Assembly: GCF_030704305.1 (NCBI RefSeq)
Contig: NZ_CP131935.1
Coordinates: 2,914,001 to 2,978,000, forward strand
Reading direction: 5' to 3'
From: Massilia sp. R2A-15
GTDB taxonomy: Bacteria > Pseudomonadota > Gammaproteobacteria > Burkholderiales > Burkholderiaceae_D
Length of the DNA stretch: 64,000 bases
The translations under genes were made by a program, and so were the position numbers. The notes beneath the pieces were generated by a model, which was given only the letters and a program-made list of their open reading frames with translations, was not told the DNA's origin and did not search any database. Shown here one piece after another: positions 36,129 through 48,350 of the stretch. Position 1 is the stretch's first letter; every line of letters starts with the position of its first letter.

Positions 36129-37753
36129 GCCTGCGCCGTGGCCAGCAGGCCTTTCAGGGTGTCGAGCGAGTCCGCGTCGTCGATGGTCTTGTCGTCGCGC
36201 TTGCGCAAAATGCGCGGGAAGCGCACCGCGATGCCGGCCTTGTGGCGCGTGGACAGCGCGATGCCCTCGAAGCCGATCTCGAACACCATCGTCGGGCGCA
36301 CGCTGCGCACCGGGCCGAATTTCTCCACCGTGGTTTTGCGGATGGCGTTGTCCACCACCGCGATCTCGGCGTCGGTCAGGCCCGAGTAGGCTTTGGCGAA
36401 CGGCACCAACTTGCGCTCGCCGTCCTCGTCCGAGTCCCACACCGCGAAGGTGTAGTCGGTGTAGAGCGAAGCGCGGCGGCCGTGGCCGGCCTGCGCGTAG
36501 ATCAGCACCGCGTCGATGCTGTACGGGTCGATCTTCCACTTCCACCAGGTGCCGACGTTCTTGGTGCGGCCCACGCCGTATTCCGCGTCCTTCGCCTTGA
36601 CCATCATGCCTTCGACGCCGCGCGCGCGGGACTCGGCGCGGATCTCGGCGAGCTGGTCCCAGCTGTCGGCCAGCACCAGCGGCGAGAGCTTCAGCTGCTC
36701 CTGCGCGCTCGATTCCACCAGCGCTTCGAGCAAGGTGCGGCGTTCGTGCTGCGGCACGGTGCGCAGGTCGACGCCGTCCTCTTCCAGCAAATCGTAGGCG
36801 ACCAGTACGGCCGGCAGCTCGGCCAGCAGCTTGGCGCTCAGGGTCTTGCGGCCGATGCGCTTTTGCAGGTCGGCGAACGGCGCCGGGCCGTTATCCCAGA
36901 TCAGCACCTCGCCGTCGATCACCGTGCCTTCCGGCAGGCGCAGCGCGGCCAGCTCGGGAAAGCGCTCGGTGATCAGGTCCTCGCCGCGCGACCACAGGTA
37001 GTTCTGGCCGCCGCGCCGCACCAGCTGCGCGCGGATGCCGTCGTACTTCCACTCGACCTGCCAGTCGGCCAGCTCGCCCAGCGCCGCCGGCTCGCCCTGC
37101 AACTGGTGCGCCAGGAAGAAGGGGTAAGGCTGGCCGCCGCGCAGCTTGTGCTCGTCGTCCGACTGTTCGGCGATCAGTTGCAGAAAGCCTTGCGCGGTGG
37201 GCCGCACGCTGCCGTCGGTCCAGCCCATCAGGCGCTGGGCAATGAGCTTGCTGTCGACCGCGGCGATAGTCGCCAGCGCGCGCGTGACCAGCAGTTTCGA
37301 GACGCCGACGCGAAAGCCGCCGCCAATCAGCTTGGTGAGCAGGAAGCGTTCGCGCGTATCGAGCTCGTTCCAGAAGCCGAACAGCGCCTCGCGGATCGCG
37401 ACCGGGTCGGCGCCGCGCAAGGGGCCGATGCGCTCCTGCATCCATTCGGCCAGGCCGATGTCGCTCTGGCGCTCCGGCGGCGGCAGGATGTGGGCGATGG
37501 TCTCGGCAAGGTCGCCAACCGCCTGGTAGCATTCCTCGAACAGCCAGTCGTCGAGCTGGGCGTACTCGATCGCATACTGGCGCAGCAGCTTGGTCGGCAC
37601 CGCCTGGCGCGGCTTGCCGCCGGCGAGGAAGTAGACCGCCCACGCGGCGTTTTCCGGCGCGGCGCTGGCGAAGTAGTTTTGCAGCGCTTCGAGCTTGCGG
37701 TTGGTGGCGGTGGTTTCGTCAAGCTCGGCGAACAGGCGGGCGAATTCACGCAT
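36125..37753 (-). CDS. ATP-dependent DNA ligase
   Basis: A 542-residue ligase in addition to the usual NAD-dependent LigA. The nucleotidyl-transfer Lys236 is in [11 protein letters not shown]. An N-terminal DNA-binding domain (about 1-200), adenylation domain (about 205-410) and OB-fold domain (about 415-530) are in the standard order. No nuclease or primase domain of LigD type is fused. It overlaps the helicase by ATGA and the exonuclease by 8 nt. Confidence 0.93.
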   Translation of the reverse strand: MREFARLFAELDETTATNRKLEALQNYFASAAPENAAWAVYFLAGGKPRQAVPTKLLRQYAIEYAQLDDWLFEECYQAVGDLAETIAHILPPPERQSDIGLAEWMQERIGPLRGADPVAIREALFGFWNELDTRERFLLTKLIGGGFRVGVSKLLVTRALATIAAVDSKLIAQRLMGWTDGSVRPTAQGFLQLIAEQSDDEHKLRGGQPYPFFLAHQLQGEPAALGELADWQVEWKYDGIRAQLVRRGGQNYLWSRGEDLITERFPELAALRLPEGTVIDGEVLIWDNGPAPFADLQKRIGRKTLSAKLLAELPAVLVAYDLLEEDGVDLRTVPQHERRTLLEALVESSAQEQLKLSPLVLADSWDQLAEIRAESRARGVEGMMVKAKDAEYGVGRTKNVGTWWKWKIDPYSIDAVLIYAQAGHGRRASLYTDYTFAVWDSDEDGERKLVPFAKAYSGLTDAEIAVVDNAIRKTTVEKFGPVRSVRPTMVFEIGFEGIALSTRHKAGIAVRFPRILRKRDDKTIDDADSLDTLKGLLATAQA

Positions 37754-38768
37754 TGGCGGCCTCCGCCGGCGCCTTCTCTTCCGCCTCGTCGTCGCCGTAC
37801 TCGGTGTCGAAGCCGGAGGCGTCGAGACCGACCTGGCGCAGCCAGCGCACCATCACGGGAATCGAACCGTGGGTGACAATCACGCGCGGCGCCTCGGTGG
37901 CGCGGATCGCGGTCATCAGGCCCGGCCAGTCGGCGTGGTCGGACAGCACGAAGCCGCGGTCCACGCCGCGCCGGCGGCGCGCGCCGCGCAGCTGCATCCA
38001 GCCGCTGGCGAAAGCATCGCTGTAGTCGCCGAAGCGCTTCATCCACGGCGAGCCGGCGGCCGACGGCGGCGCGATGACGATGGCCGATTTCAGCGCGGCC
38101 TTTTCGACGTCGGTGACCATCACGGTGGGCGGCAAGGCGACGCCGCCTTCGCGGTAGACGCGGTTCAGCGGTTCGGCCGCGCCGTGACAGACGATGGGAC
38201 CGATCGACGGATCGAGGCCCGACAGGATGCGCTGCGCCTTGCCAAACGAGTAGGCGAACACCACGCTGCAGCGGCCCTCGGCGGCGTTCTTGCGCCACCA
38301 GGCGTTGATGTCGTCGAAAATCGACTGCTCCGGGTCCCAGCGGTAGATCGGCAGGCCGAAGGTCGATTCGGTGATGAAGGTGTCGCATTTGACCGGCTCG
38401 AACGGCACGCAGGTGCGGTCCGGCTCGACCTTGTAGTCGCCCGACGCCACCCACACTTCGCCCTTGTGCTCCATGCGCACCTGCGCGGAACCGAGCACGT
38501 GGCCGGCAGGGTGCAGTGAGATGGTCACGCCGTTATGCTCGATGCGGGCGCCGTATTCGAGGCCGTCGATGTGGATGTCCTGGCCGAGGCGCGACTTGAG
38601 GATGCCGACGCCGCTGGCGGCCGACAGGTAGTGGCCGTGGCCCATGCGCGCATGGTCGCCATGGGCGTGCGTGATCACCGCCCGGTCCACGGGACGCCAC
38701 GGATCGATGTAGAAATTGCCCGGAACGCAGTACAGGCCTTCCTTGCGCACCACTACCATGTCGGCCAT
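37746..38768 (-). CDS. Ligase-associated metallo-beta-lactamase exonuclease
   Basis: A 340-residue MBL-fold/beta-CASP nuclease. The metal motif is THAHGDHARMG, and SDHADWPGL is the late His motif. It is the first gene of the repair operon and overlaps the ligase by 8 nt. In Pseudomonas putida the same four activities (Lhr, Exo, Pde, Lig) have been studied together as a repair cluster. The acidic tail ([17 protein letters not shown]) is of unknown use. Confidence 0.92.
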   Translation of the reverse strand: MADMVVVRKEGLYCVPGNFYIDPWRPVDRAVITHAHGDHARMGHGHYLSAASGVGILKSRLGQDIHIDGLEYGARIEHNGVTISLHPAGHVLGSAQVRMEHKGEVWVASGDYKVEPDRTCVPFEPVKCDTFITESTFGLPIYRWDPEQSIFDDINAWWRKNAAEGRCSVVFAYSFGKAQRILSGLDPSIGPIVCHGAAEPLNRVYREGGVALPPTVMVTDVEKAALKSAIVIAPPSAAGSPWMKRFGDYSDAFASGWMQLRGARRRRGVDRGFVLSDHADWPGLMTAIRATEAPRVIVTHGSIPVMVRWLRQVGLDASGFDTEYGDDEAEEKAPAEAANA

Positions 38769-38796
38769 TCATGCCCTCCTGGAATACAACGCACGC

Positions 38797-38884
38797 GTCG
38801 TACCTGCGGAGGCAGGTACCCATGCCGAATCAAGCGAAGTGCGAGTGCTCGCTCAGTATGGGTACCTGCCTTCGCAGGTACGAC
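38797..38884. repeat. Inverted pair of REP-like palindromes
   Basis: Arms 38797-38823 and 38858-38884 (27 nt, one mismatch) are inverted around a 34-nt spacer, and each arm is itself a palindrome (TACCTGC...GCAGGTA). They fill the space between the exonuclease start and the recQ stop, and may act as a transcription barrier. Confidence 0.85.
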
Positions 38885-38891
38885 AGCCTGG

Positions 38892-40586
38892 TTACGCCGG
38901 CTCGACGAAATCTGCCATGAAGGTCCGGCTGCTCTTGTCTGGAAATTCTATCGTGACCTGGTCGCCGGCGACGCCCTGCACGACGCCCTCGCCATACTTT
39001 GCCACAGTGACGGCGGCGCCCACTTCGAACAGCGGCGCATCCACCTCGGCGACGGGTTCGAATTCGTCGTCGCGGATTTCGTCGATTTCCATCGGCGCCG
39101 GCGGATTGAGGCAGTTGTCGCAGCGGCAGCACTTTTCGAAGCCGGGCACTTCGTCGCCGAAGTAATCGAGCAGCACCTTCCAGCGGCAAAAACCGCTGAC
39201 CGCGTACGCGACCATCTGCTCGAGGGCCTCACGGTCGCGCTCCTGCTTCTGCGCGTAGAAATGCGCCAGCTCCTCGAACAGCGCCAGGGTCGGCTCGGCC
39301 TTGCCCAGCACGAACTGCAACGCGCGGTTCTGGCGCAGCAGGCAGCCGTCCTTGAGCAGCTTCAGGCAGATTTTCAGCTTGCCGGCGCCCAGTTCCTCGA
39401 TCGCTTCGTCGATGCGCTCGAAGGTCACCGGCCCGGCTTCGGCCAGCTCGGTCACCGCCTGGTGCACGCCCATCAGCTCGGGCGCGGTCGGATAGTGCTT
39501 CACCAGGAAGAACTGCTGCACGCGCTTGTCGTCCTGCAGGAACAGCAGCGTGCACCAGGCGTCCTGGCCGTCGCGCCCTGCCCGGCCCGACTCCTGGTAG
39601 TAGGCTTCGAGGTTGGCCGGCACCTGCAGGTGGATCACGAAGCGCGTGTCGGCCTTGTCGATGCCCATGCCGAAGGCGTTGGTGGCGACCATGATGCGGC
39701 GCTGGCCTTCCATGAACAGGTCCTGGTTTTCCTTGCGCTCGCGCGCCGGCAGCTTGCCGTGGTAGATGGTCGCGCTTTCGCCCACTTCGAGCAGGGCCTC
39801 GTGCATCTCCTCGGCCGCCTTGACGGTGGCGGCGTAGATGATGCCGAAGCCGTTCGAGTCGCGCACGATGCGCAGCGCGGCGCCGATCTTCTCGCGCGCG
39901 TTCACCACCTGCACCACGCTGTAATGCAGGTTCGGGCGGTAGATGCCGGTATTGACGATGTTCATGCGCCGGCCCAGCTGCTTGCCGATGTCTTCGATCA
40001 CGTCGTCGGTGGCGGTGGCGGTCAGCGCCAGCACGGGCGGGCGGCCCAGCGCCTCGATCGACGCCGCCATTTCCAGGTAGGCGGGCCGGAAGTCGTGGCC
40101 CCACTGCGAGATGCAATGGGCCTCGTCGATCACCACCAGCGCGATGTCAACCTCCTTCAGAACCGCGAGGAAGTCGGCCTGCGCCAGCCGCTCGGGCGTG
40201 CAAAACACGATCTCGTGGCGGCGCTCGCGGATGCCGTCGAGCGCGTCGCGCTCCTCCTCGGCCGACAGGCTGCTGTTGACCTGGGTGGCGTGCACGCCCA
40301 GTTCCTGCAGCTTTTCCAGCTGGTCCTTCATCAGCGAAATCAGCGGCGAGACCACGATGGTGGTGCCATTGAGGATTTTGGCGGGGATCTGGTAGCACAG
40401 CGATTTGCCGCTGCCGGTGGGCATGATCGCCAGCGTGTCTTTACGGTCGAGAACGCTGTCGATGACGTCCTGCTGGCCGGCGCGCAGGCGCTCGACACCG
40501 AAGACGCTGCGCAGCAGCTTGGCAATGGCGTTGCGGCGGACAGCGCGCGCGCCTTGATGCATCAGGTGGGGGTCGTGTTTGGTCAT
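38892..40586 (-). CDS. recQ: RecQ family DNA helicase with unusual C-terminus
   Basis: A 564-residue 3'-5' helicase. Walker A is PTGSGKS (57-62 region), the Walker B is VIDEAHCISQWGHDFRP, and ESGRAGRDG is motif VI. The zinc-binding region has four Cys (FCRWK, ECCRCDNC-like FEKCCRCDNC). After it there is no HRDC and no clear winged helix; instead about 70 residues end in an SH3/Tudor-like stretch (YGEGVVQGVAGDQVTIEF). ATG 40586 is used; GTG 40607 would add seven residues, and neither has a good ribosome site. Confidence 0.92.
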   Translation of the reverse strand: MTKHDPHLMHQGARAVRRNAIAKLLRSVFGVERLRAGQQDVIDSVLDRKDTLAIMPTGSGKSLCYQIPAKILNGTTIVVSPLISLMKDQLEKLQELGVHATQVNSSLSAEEERDALDGIRERRHEIVFCTPERLAQADFLAVLKEVDIALVVIDEAHCISQWGHDFRPAYLEMAASIEALGRPPVLALTATATDDVIEDIGKQLGRRMNIVNTGIYRPNLHYSVVQVVNAREKIGAALRIVRDSNGFGIIYAATVKAAEEMHEALLEVGESATIYHGKLPARERKENQDLFMEGQRRIMVATNAFGMGIDKADTRFVIHLQVPANLEAYYQESGRAGRDGQDAWCTLLFLQDDKRVQQFFLVKHYPTAPELMGVHQAVTELAEAGPVTFERIDEAIEELGAGKLKICLKLLKDGCLLRQNRALQFVLGKAEPTLALFEELAHFYAQKQERDREALEQMVAYAVSGFCRWKVLLDYFGDEVPGFEKCCRCDNCLNPPAPMEIDEIRDDEFEPVAEVDAPLFEVGAAVTVAKYGEGVVQGVAGDQVTIEFPDKSSRTFMADFVEPA

Positions 40587-40799
40587 GAGCACAACTGTAT
40601 GGCGCACGATAGGCGCTCGCCATAGGACGCAGCCTACACCCGCCGTAGGAGGCGCGCCCCAGCACTGTCATTGCGTGTCATACAAGGTCTTACGGCAATG
40701 TCCTACAAGACGACAGTCCCTTTGCCGATGCTTTACGGAACGGTCATCGATAAGATGGAGTCATACAAACACAGCAACTAATTTTTGAGGAGCACTGCC

Positions 40800-40916
40800 A
40801 TGATGAGCAAAATCCCGATGACCTGGACCGGAATCCAAATGGCGCTCGCCGGCGCTTCGGCTTACGTGGTCTGCACCACCGACCTGCTGCGCGGTGCCGC
40901 GATCTTCCTGCACTAA
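40800..40916 (+). CDS. Small hydrophobic protein, unknown
   Basis: A 38-residue frame starting with two ATG codons, with GAGGAG (40787-40792) 7 nt upstream. The middle is moderately hydrophobic (IQMALAGASAYVVCTTDLL), so it could be a short membrane peptide. It is divergent from recQ and convergent with the ahpD-like gene, whose stop lies 2 nt away. No family is recognised; support comes from the strong ribosome site. Confidence 0.5.
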   Translation: MMSKIPMTWTGIQMALAGASAYVVCTTDLLRGAAIFLH

Positions 40917-40918
40917 GC

Positions 40919-41440
40919 TCAGCTCGAAGCCGCGATGACCTGCGAAGCCGCGTTCACGACCGCCGCAATCCGGCCGACGTCGCGCAACTGCTGGGAGGAC
41001 ATCCCTTCATGTTTGAGCAAGTCGAAGTGCGACTTGATGCAGAACTGGCACTTGCCGATGATGGACGCCGACAGCGCGAACATCTCGAAGCGCCGCTTGT
41101 CGATGCCGCCATTGGTCGCATAGGCGTTCATCCGTAGCTGGGCCGGCTGGCTTTTCAGGTCCGCGTCCTCCGTCATCTCGACGTACGGATACCACACATT
41201 GTTCATGCCCATCAGGGCCGATGCCGTCAGGCACGCATTCTTCTCTTCTTCCGACAGCGCGCCGCTGGCGACGATGATGTCGATAATCTTGCGGCTCTTG
41301 CACGCGAACGCCGCCGCCAGCGCCACGCCGACCGCGTCGTTGCCCTGCAGGCTCGAACGCGCGATGGTGCCGTCGATGTTCAGGCGGATATCCTTGGCGT
41401 AGTCGGGAATCAGTTCTTTAATCGAATTCAGGAATTCCAT
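40919..41440 (-). CDS. AhpD-like alkylhydroperoxidase
   Basis: A 173-residue carboxymuconolactone-decarboxylase/AhpD fold. The redox pair is Cys131 and Cys134 (KCQFCIKSH) with His138, as in AhpD. It lies directly downstream of the peroxiredoxin gene, so it probably recycles that enzyme. AGGA is present before the ATG. Confidence 0.92.
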   Translation of the reverse strand: MEFLNSIKELIPDYAKDIRLNIDGTIARSSLQGNDAVGVALAAAFACKSRKIIDIIVASGALSEEEKNACLTASALMGMNNVWYPYVEMTEDADLKSQPAQLRMNAYATNGGIDKRRFEMFALSASIIGKCQFCIKSHFDLLKHEGMSSQQLRDVGRIAAVVNAASQVIAASS

Positions 41441-41469
41441 AATTAAATCCTATCGAGTCGGGTTTTTAA

Positions 41470-41487
41470 AACCCGCCGAAGCGGGTT
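41470..41487 (-). terminator. Hairpin between peroxiredoxin and ahpD-like genes
   Basis: On the minus strand AACCCGC-TTCG-GCGGGTT is followed by TTAAAAACC. It is a tetraloop stem with a weak T-run and may reduce read-through into the ahpD-like gene. Confidence 0.65.
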
Positions 41488-41500
41488 TGTTGTGCGTTGC

Positions 41501-42049
41501 TTACAGCGTGTTGCCGCCCAGGGCGCGGTTGCATGGGCACAGCTCGTCCGTCTGCAGGCCGTCCAGGATGCGCAGGATTTCCTGCGGGTTGCGGCCGACG
41601 TTCAGGTTGTTGACCGACACGTGCTGGATGGTGTTGTCCGGATCGACGATGAAAGTCGCGCGCAGCGCAACGCCGGCCTGCTTGTCGCGCACGCCGAGCA
41701 TGTCGACCAGCGCGCCCTTCGAGTCGCCGAAGGAGAAGTGGTTCAGCTTGTCCAGGTCCTTGTGCTCGCGGCGCCATGCCAGCTTGCTGAACTCGTTATC
41801 GGTCGAGCCGCCCATCAGCACCGCGTCGCGGTCGGCCAGGTCGTTGGCGATCTTGCCGAATTCGACGATTTCGGTTGGGCAGACGAAGGTGAAGTCCTTC
41901 GGGTAGAAGTAGATGACTTTCCACTTGCCCGGGAATGAGGACTCGGTGATCTGTTCGAACGCCGACACGCCGTTTTCTTCGTGCTGGTTAAAGCCTGGCT
42001 TGGCAGCCGGGACGCTGAATGCATCTAATTTATCGCCGACAGTTTTCAT
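41501..42049 (-). CDS. ahpC: AhpC-type peroxiredoxin
   Basis: A 182-residue typical 2-Cys type peroxiredoxin reducing peroxides. The peroxidatic Cys57 is in FTFVCPTE. The resolving Cys is within ELCPCNR (Cys171 or Cys173), a CPC arrangement. The partner gene ahpD is next downstream, as in the mycobacterial and some proteobacterial AhpC/AhpD systems. No OxyR gene lies beside it. Confidence 0.92.
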   Translation of the reverse strand: MKTVGDKLDAFSVPAAKPGFNQHEENGVSAFEQITESSFPGKWKVIYFYPKDFTFVCPTEIVEFGKIANDLADRDAVLMGGSTDNEFSKLAWRREHKDLDKLNHFSFGDSKGALVDMLGVRDKQAGVALRATFIVDPDNTIQHVSVNNLNVGRNPQEILRILDGLQTDELCPCNRALGGNTL

Positions 42050-42125
42050 TGTTCAGTTTCCTTGCGTTGTTGAGTGAATCAGGTTGTCTAGTATAGAACT
42101 ATTGGATTAACAGTTGAAATAGTTT

Positions 42126-43376
42126 TTATTGAGCCGGGCGATAGCTTGCGGCTTCGGCGGCGGCGGCGTTGTTCGCGCTGATGTCGTCGCTGGCGAACAG
42201 CGGCAGCACCAGGGAAAAGATCGATCCCGTGTGGCCGTCGCTGGTGACGAACAGGCGCCCGCCGTGCGCTTCGGCCAGCTGGCGCGAAATCGCCAGGCCC
42301 AGGCCCAGGCCCTTGACCTCGCCGCTGCCGGCGCCGCGCTCGAAAGGCTCGAAAATGCGGCGCTGGTCCGCTTCCGAGATGCCCTTGCCGGCGTCGATCA
42401 CGTCGACCCTCACCTGCTGCGCGTCGGCCTCGACGACGATGTCGACCGGCTTGCCGTTCCCGTAGCGCAGCGCGTTGGTCAGCAGGTTGACCACCACCTG
42501 CTCGATGCGGAACTCGTCCCAGCGCCCTTCCACCGGGCCGTGCGGATGCAAGGTGATCGTGGCGCCGTAGCCCGACGCCTGCAGCGCCAGGTCGGACACC
42601 ACGCGCTTTAACAGCGCCATCAGTTCGAAGTCGGTCGGCCGGATCGACAGGCTGCCGCTGCGGATGCGCGAGACGTCGAGCATGTCGTCGATCAGGCGGA
42701 TCATCGACTGGATCTGGCGCTGGTCGCGCGCGATCATCGCCGGCAGACGCTCGGGGCCCAGCGCCTCGACGTTGCCGCGCTGGAGCTGCAGCATGCGCAT
42801 CTGGCTTTCCAGGAACAGCGTGTTGAGCGGCGTGCGCAGTTCGTGAGCCACCAGCGACATGAAGTCGTCGCGCATGCGCAGGGAGCGCTGCAACTCTCCC
42901 TGGGTCGCGCGCAGCTGTTCGAGCAGCACCTGCTGCTCCTTGCGGCTTTCTTCCAGCGCCGCGACCTGGCGCCGCACTTCGTGGCGCTGCTGGTCGAGCG
43001 CGACGAACACGTTGACCTTGCTGCGCACCGCATCGCTGTCGAGCGGCTTGTAGAGGAAATCGACTGCGCCGGTCTCGTAGCCCTTGAAGGCGTAATTGAG
43101 CTCGCGCCCGGCGGCGCTGGTAAACACGATCGGGATATGGCGGGTGCGCTCGGTGCCGCGCATCAGTTCGGCCAGTTCGAAGCCGTCCATGCCGGGCATC
43201 TGGACGTCGAGGATCGCCAGCGCGAACTCGTGCTCGAGCAGCAGCTGCAAGGCCTGTTCACCGGAGGCTGCGTGGAAAATCATCCGCTGCTCGTCGCGAA
43301 TGAGCGCGTCGAGCGCCTGCAGGTTGTCCGCCAGGTCGTCGACGATCAGCACTTTGCTCAGGGCCTGGTCCTTCAT
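42126..43376 (-). CDS. Receiver-histidine kinase fusion
   Basis: A 416-residue soluble protein: an N-terminal receiver with phospho-acceptor Asp57 (ILDVQMPGMDG), a short coiled coil, a HisKA domain (LVAHELRTPLNTLF) and a HATPase (VNLLTNALRYGNG, GLGLGLAISRQLAE). It probably takes its signal by phosphotransfer from the large hybrid kinase of the same operon. The start overlaps the cheB stop by ATGA. The output is unknown because no DNA-binding regulator is in the operon. Confidence 0.92.
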   Translation of the reverse strand: MKDQALSKVLIVDDLADNLQALDALIRDEQRMIFHAASGEQALQLLLEHEFALAILDVQMPGMDGFELAELMRGTERTRHIPIVFTSAAGRELNYAFKGYETGAVDFLYKPLDSDAVRSKVNVFVALDQQRHEVRRQVAALEESRKEQQVLLEQLRATQGELQRSLRMRDDFMSLVAHELRTPLNTLFLESQMRMLQLQRGNVEALGPERLPAMIARDQRQIQSMIRLIDDMLDVSRIRSGSLSIRPTDFELMALLKRVVSDLALQASGYGATITLHPHGPVEGRWDEFRIEQVVVNLLTNALRYGNGKPVDIVVEADAQQVRVDVIDAGKGISEADQRRIFEPFERGAGSGEVKGLGLGLAISRQLAEAHGGRLFVTSDGHTGSIFSLVLPLFASDDISANNAAAAEAASYRPAQ

Positions 43377-43972
43377 GTTCTCTCCACCATCAGCTTCAGT
43401 AAATCATGGATGCGCGCCAAAGGCAGCACCAGGTCGGGGACGCAGGCGTCGATCGCCGCCTGCGGCATGGTCGGCACCTGCGCCTCGCGCGGGTCCTGCA
43501 CCACCGTCAGGCCGCCGCGCGCATGGATCGCCGCCATGCCCTCGGCGCCGTCCGTGTTGGCGCCGGTCAGCAGGATGGCGGCCAGCGCGCGTCCGTACAC
43601 GTCGGCCGCCGATGTCATCAGGACGTCGATCGCCGGCCGCGCAAAATGCACCGGGGGCTCGCAGCTGAGCGAGAAGGTGCGGTCCTGTTCGACCGACAGA
43701 TGGTACCCCGATCCGGCGAAGTACACGGTGGCGTCGGCGACCGGCTGCTTGTCGGCCGCCTCCAGCACCGGCACCGGCAGGCGCCCGGCGAACAGCTCGG
43801 CCAGCCGGCTGTCGCGGCTGGCCGGCATGTGCAGCATGCAGATCACGGGCACCTGCATGGTCTCGGGCAGGCCGGCCAGCAGCCTGACCAGCGCCTCCAC
43901 GCCGCCGGCCGAACCGGCGATGATGATCGCGTCCGGCCTGCGCGCGCGGATCTCCGGTGCGAATTCGCTCAT
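43373..43972 (-). CDS. cheB: CheB-type methylesterase domain protein
   Basis: A 199-residue stand-alone CheB catalytic domain without the usual N-terminal receiver. The catalytic triad is Ser21 (IAGSAGG), His48 (CMLHMP) and Asp141 (TGANTDGAEGM). It overlaps cheR upstream and the receiver-kinase downstream by ATGA. A CheB without a receiver should be regulated by partner binding, not by its own phosphorylation. Confidence 0.93.
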   Translation of the reverse strand: MSEFAPEIRARRPDAIIIAGSAGGVEALVRLLAGLPETMQVPVICMLHMPASRDSRLAELFAGRLPVPVLEAADKQPVADATVYFAGSGYHLSVEQDRTFSLSCEPPVHFARPAIDVLMTSAADVYGRALAAILLTGANTDGAEGMAAIHARGGLTVVQDPREAQVPTMPQAAIDACVPDLVLPLARIHDLLKLMVERT

Positions 43973-44795
43973 GCGCCGGCCTTCCGGTAGATCCGCTCGC
44001 GCTTGACCAGCGGCTCGAACTGGCCGGCGTACTCGGAAAAATCGATGCTCTCCTTGCTGCCCAGCGCCAGGAAGCCGCGGTGGCACAGCGACTCGTGGAA
44101 CAGCCCGAACACGCGGTTCTGCAGGCGCTTGTTAAAGTAGATCATCACGTTGCGGCAGCTGATCAGGTGCGTCTCCGAGAACACGCTGTCGGTCGACAGG
44201 CTGTGGTCGGCGAAGGTGACGTTCTCCACCAGCGACTTGTCGAACAGGGCGCCGCCGTAGGCCGCCGTGTAGTAGTCGGAGAAGGCGCGCTTGCCGCCGG
44301 CCGCCTGGTAGTTCTCGGTGTAGAGCTGCATCTGGTCGAGCGGGAACACGCCGCGCTTGGCCGTCTCCAGCGACTCCGGATTGATGTCGGTCGCGTACAG
44401 GATCGAGCGCTCCAGCAGGCCCTCCTCGCGCAGCATGATCGCCATCGAATAGACTTCCTGCCCGGTGCTGCAGCCGGCCACCCAGATCTTCAGCGACGGG
44501 TAGGTCTTCAGGAAAGGCACGACGTGCTCGCGCAGCGCGGCGAAAAAGCTCGGGTCGCGGAACATCTCGGTGACCGGGATCGTCAGGTATTGCAGCAGCT
44601 GCGAGAAGGCGGCCGGCTCGTGCATCACGCGCGCCTGCAGCGCCGAGATGGAATCGCAGCCCATTTCGCGCAGCGCGTGCAGCACCCGGCGCTTTTGCGA
44701 AGCGCCCGTGTAATCGCGGAAGTCGTAGTTGTACTGGAGGTAGACAGCCTCGATCAGCATCCGCAATTCGATGTCGGTGACGTGCAGCGGCGTTT

Positions 44796-44799
<4 letters not shown>
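43969..44799 (-). CDS. cheR: CheR-type methyltransferase
   Basis: A 276-residue SAM-dependent glutamate methyltransferase of the CheR family. It has the N-terminal helical domain and the SAM motif IWVAGCSTGQEVYSMAIML. DLISCRNVMIYF is the typical motif IV. There is no chemoreceptor gene in the operon, so the substrate may be one elsewhere or a partner kinase. It overlaps its two neighbours by ATGA. Confidence 0.93.
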
Positions 44800-48272
<3,473 letters not shown>

Positions 48273-48350
48273 CGTTGGTGAATACCTGGTCTGTTAGCAA
48301 AATTCCCTTAGTTTAGCGTAATTGAAGGCGCGCACGAATGATTCCACGTG

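Noticed and set aside
33819..36389. Long plus-strand frame antisense to the Lhr-like helicase
   Set aside because: Shadow of codon bias; no ribosome site and no recognisable protein.
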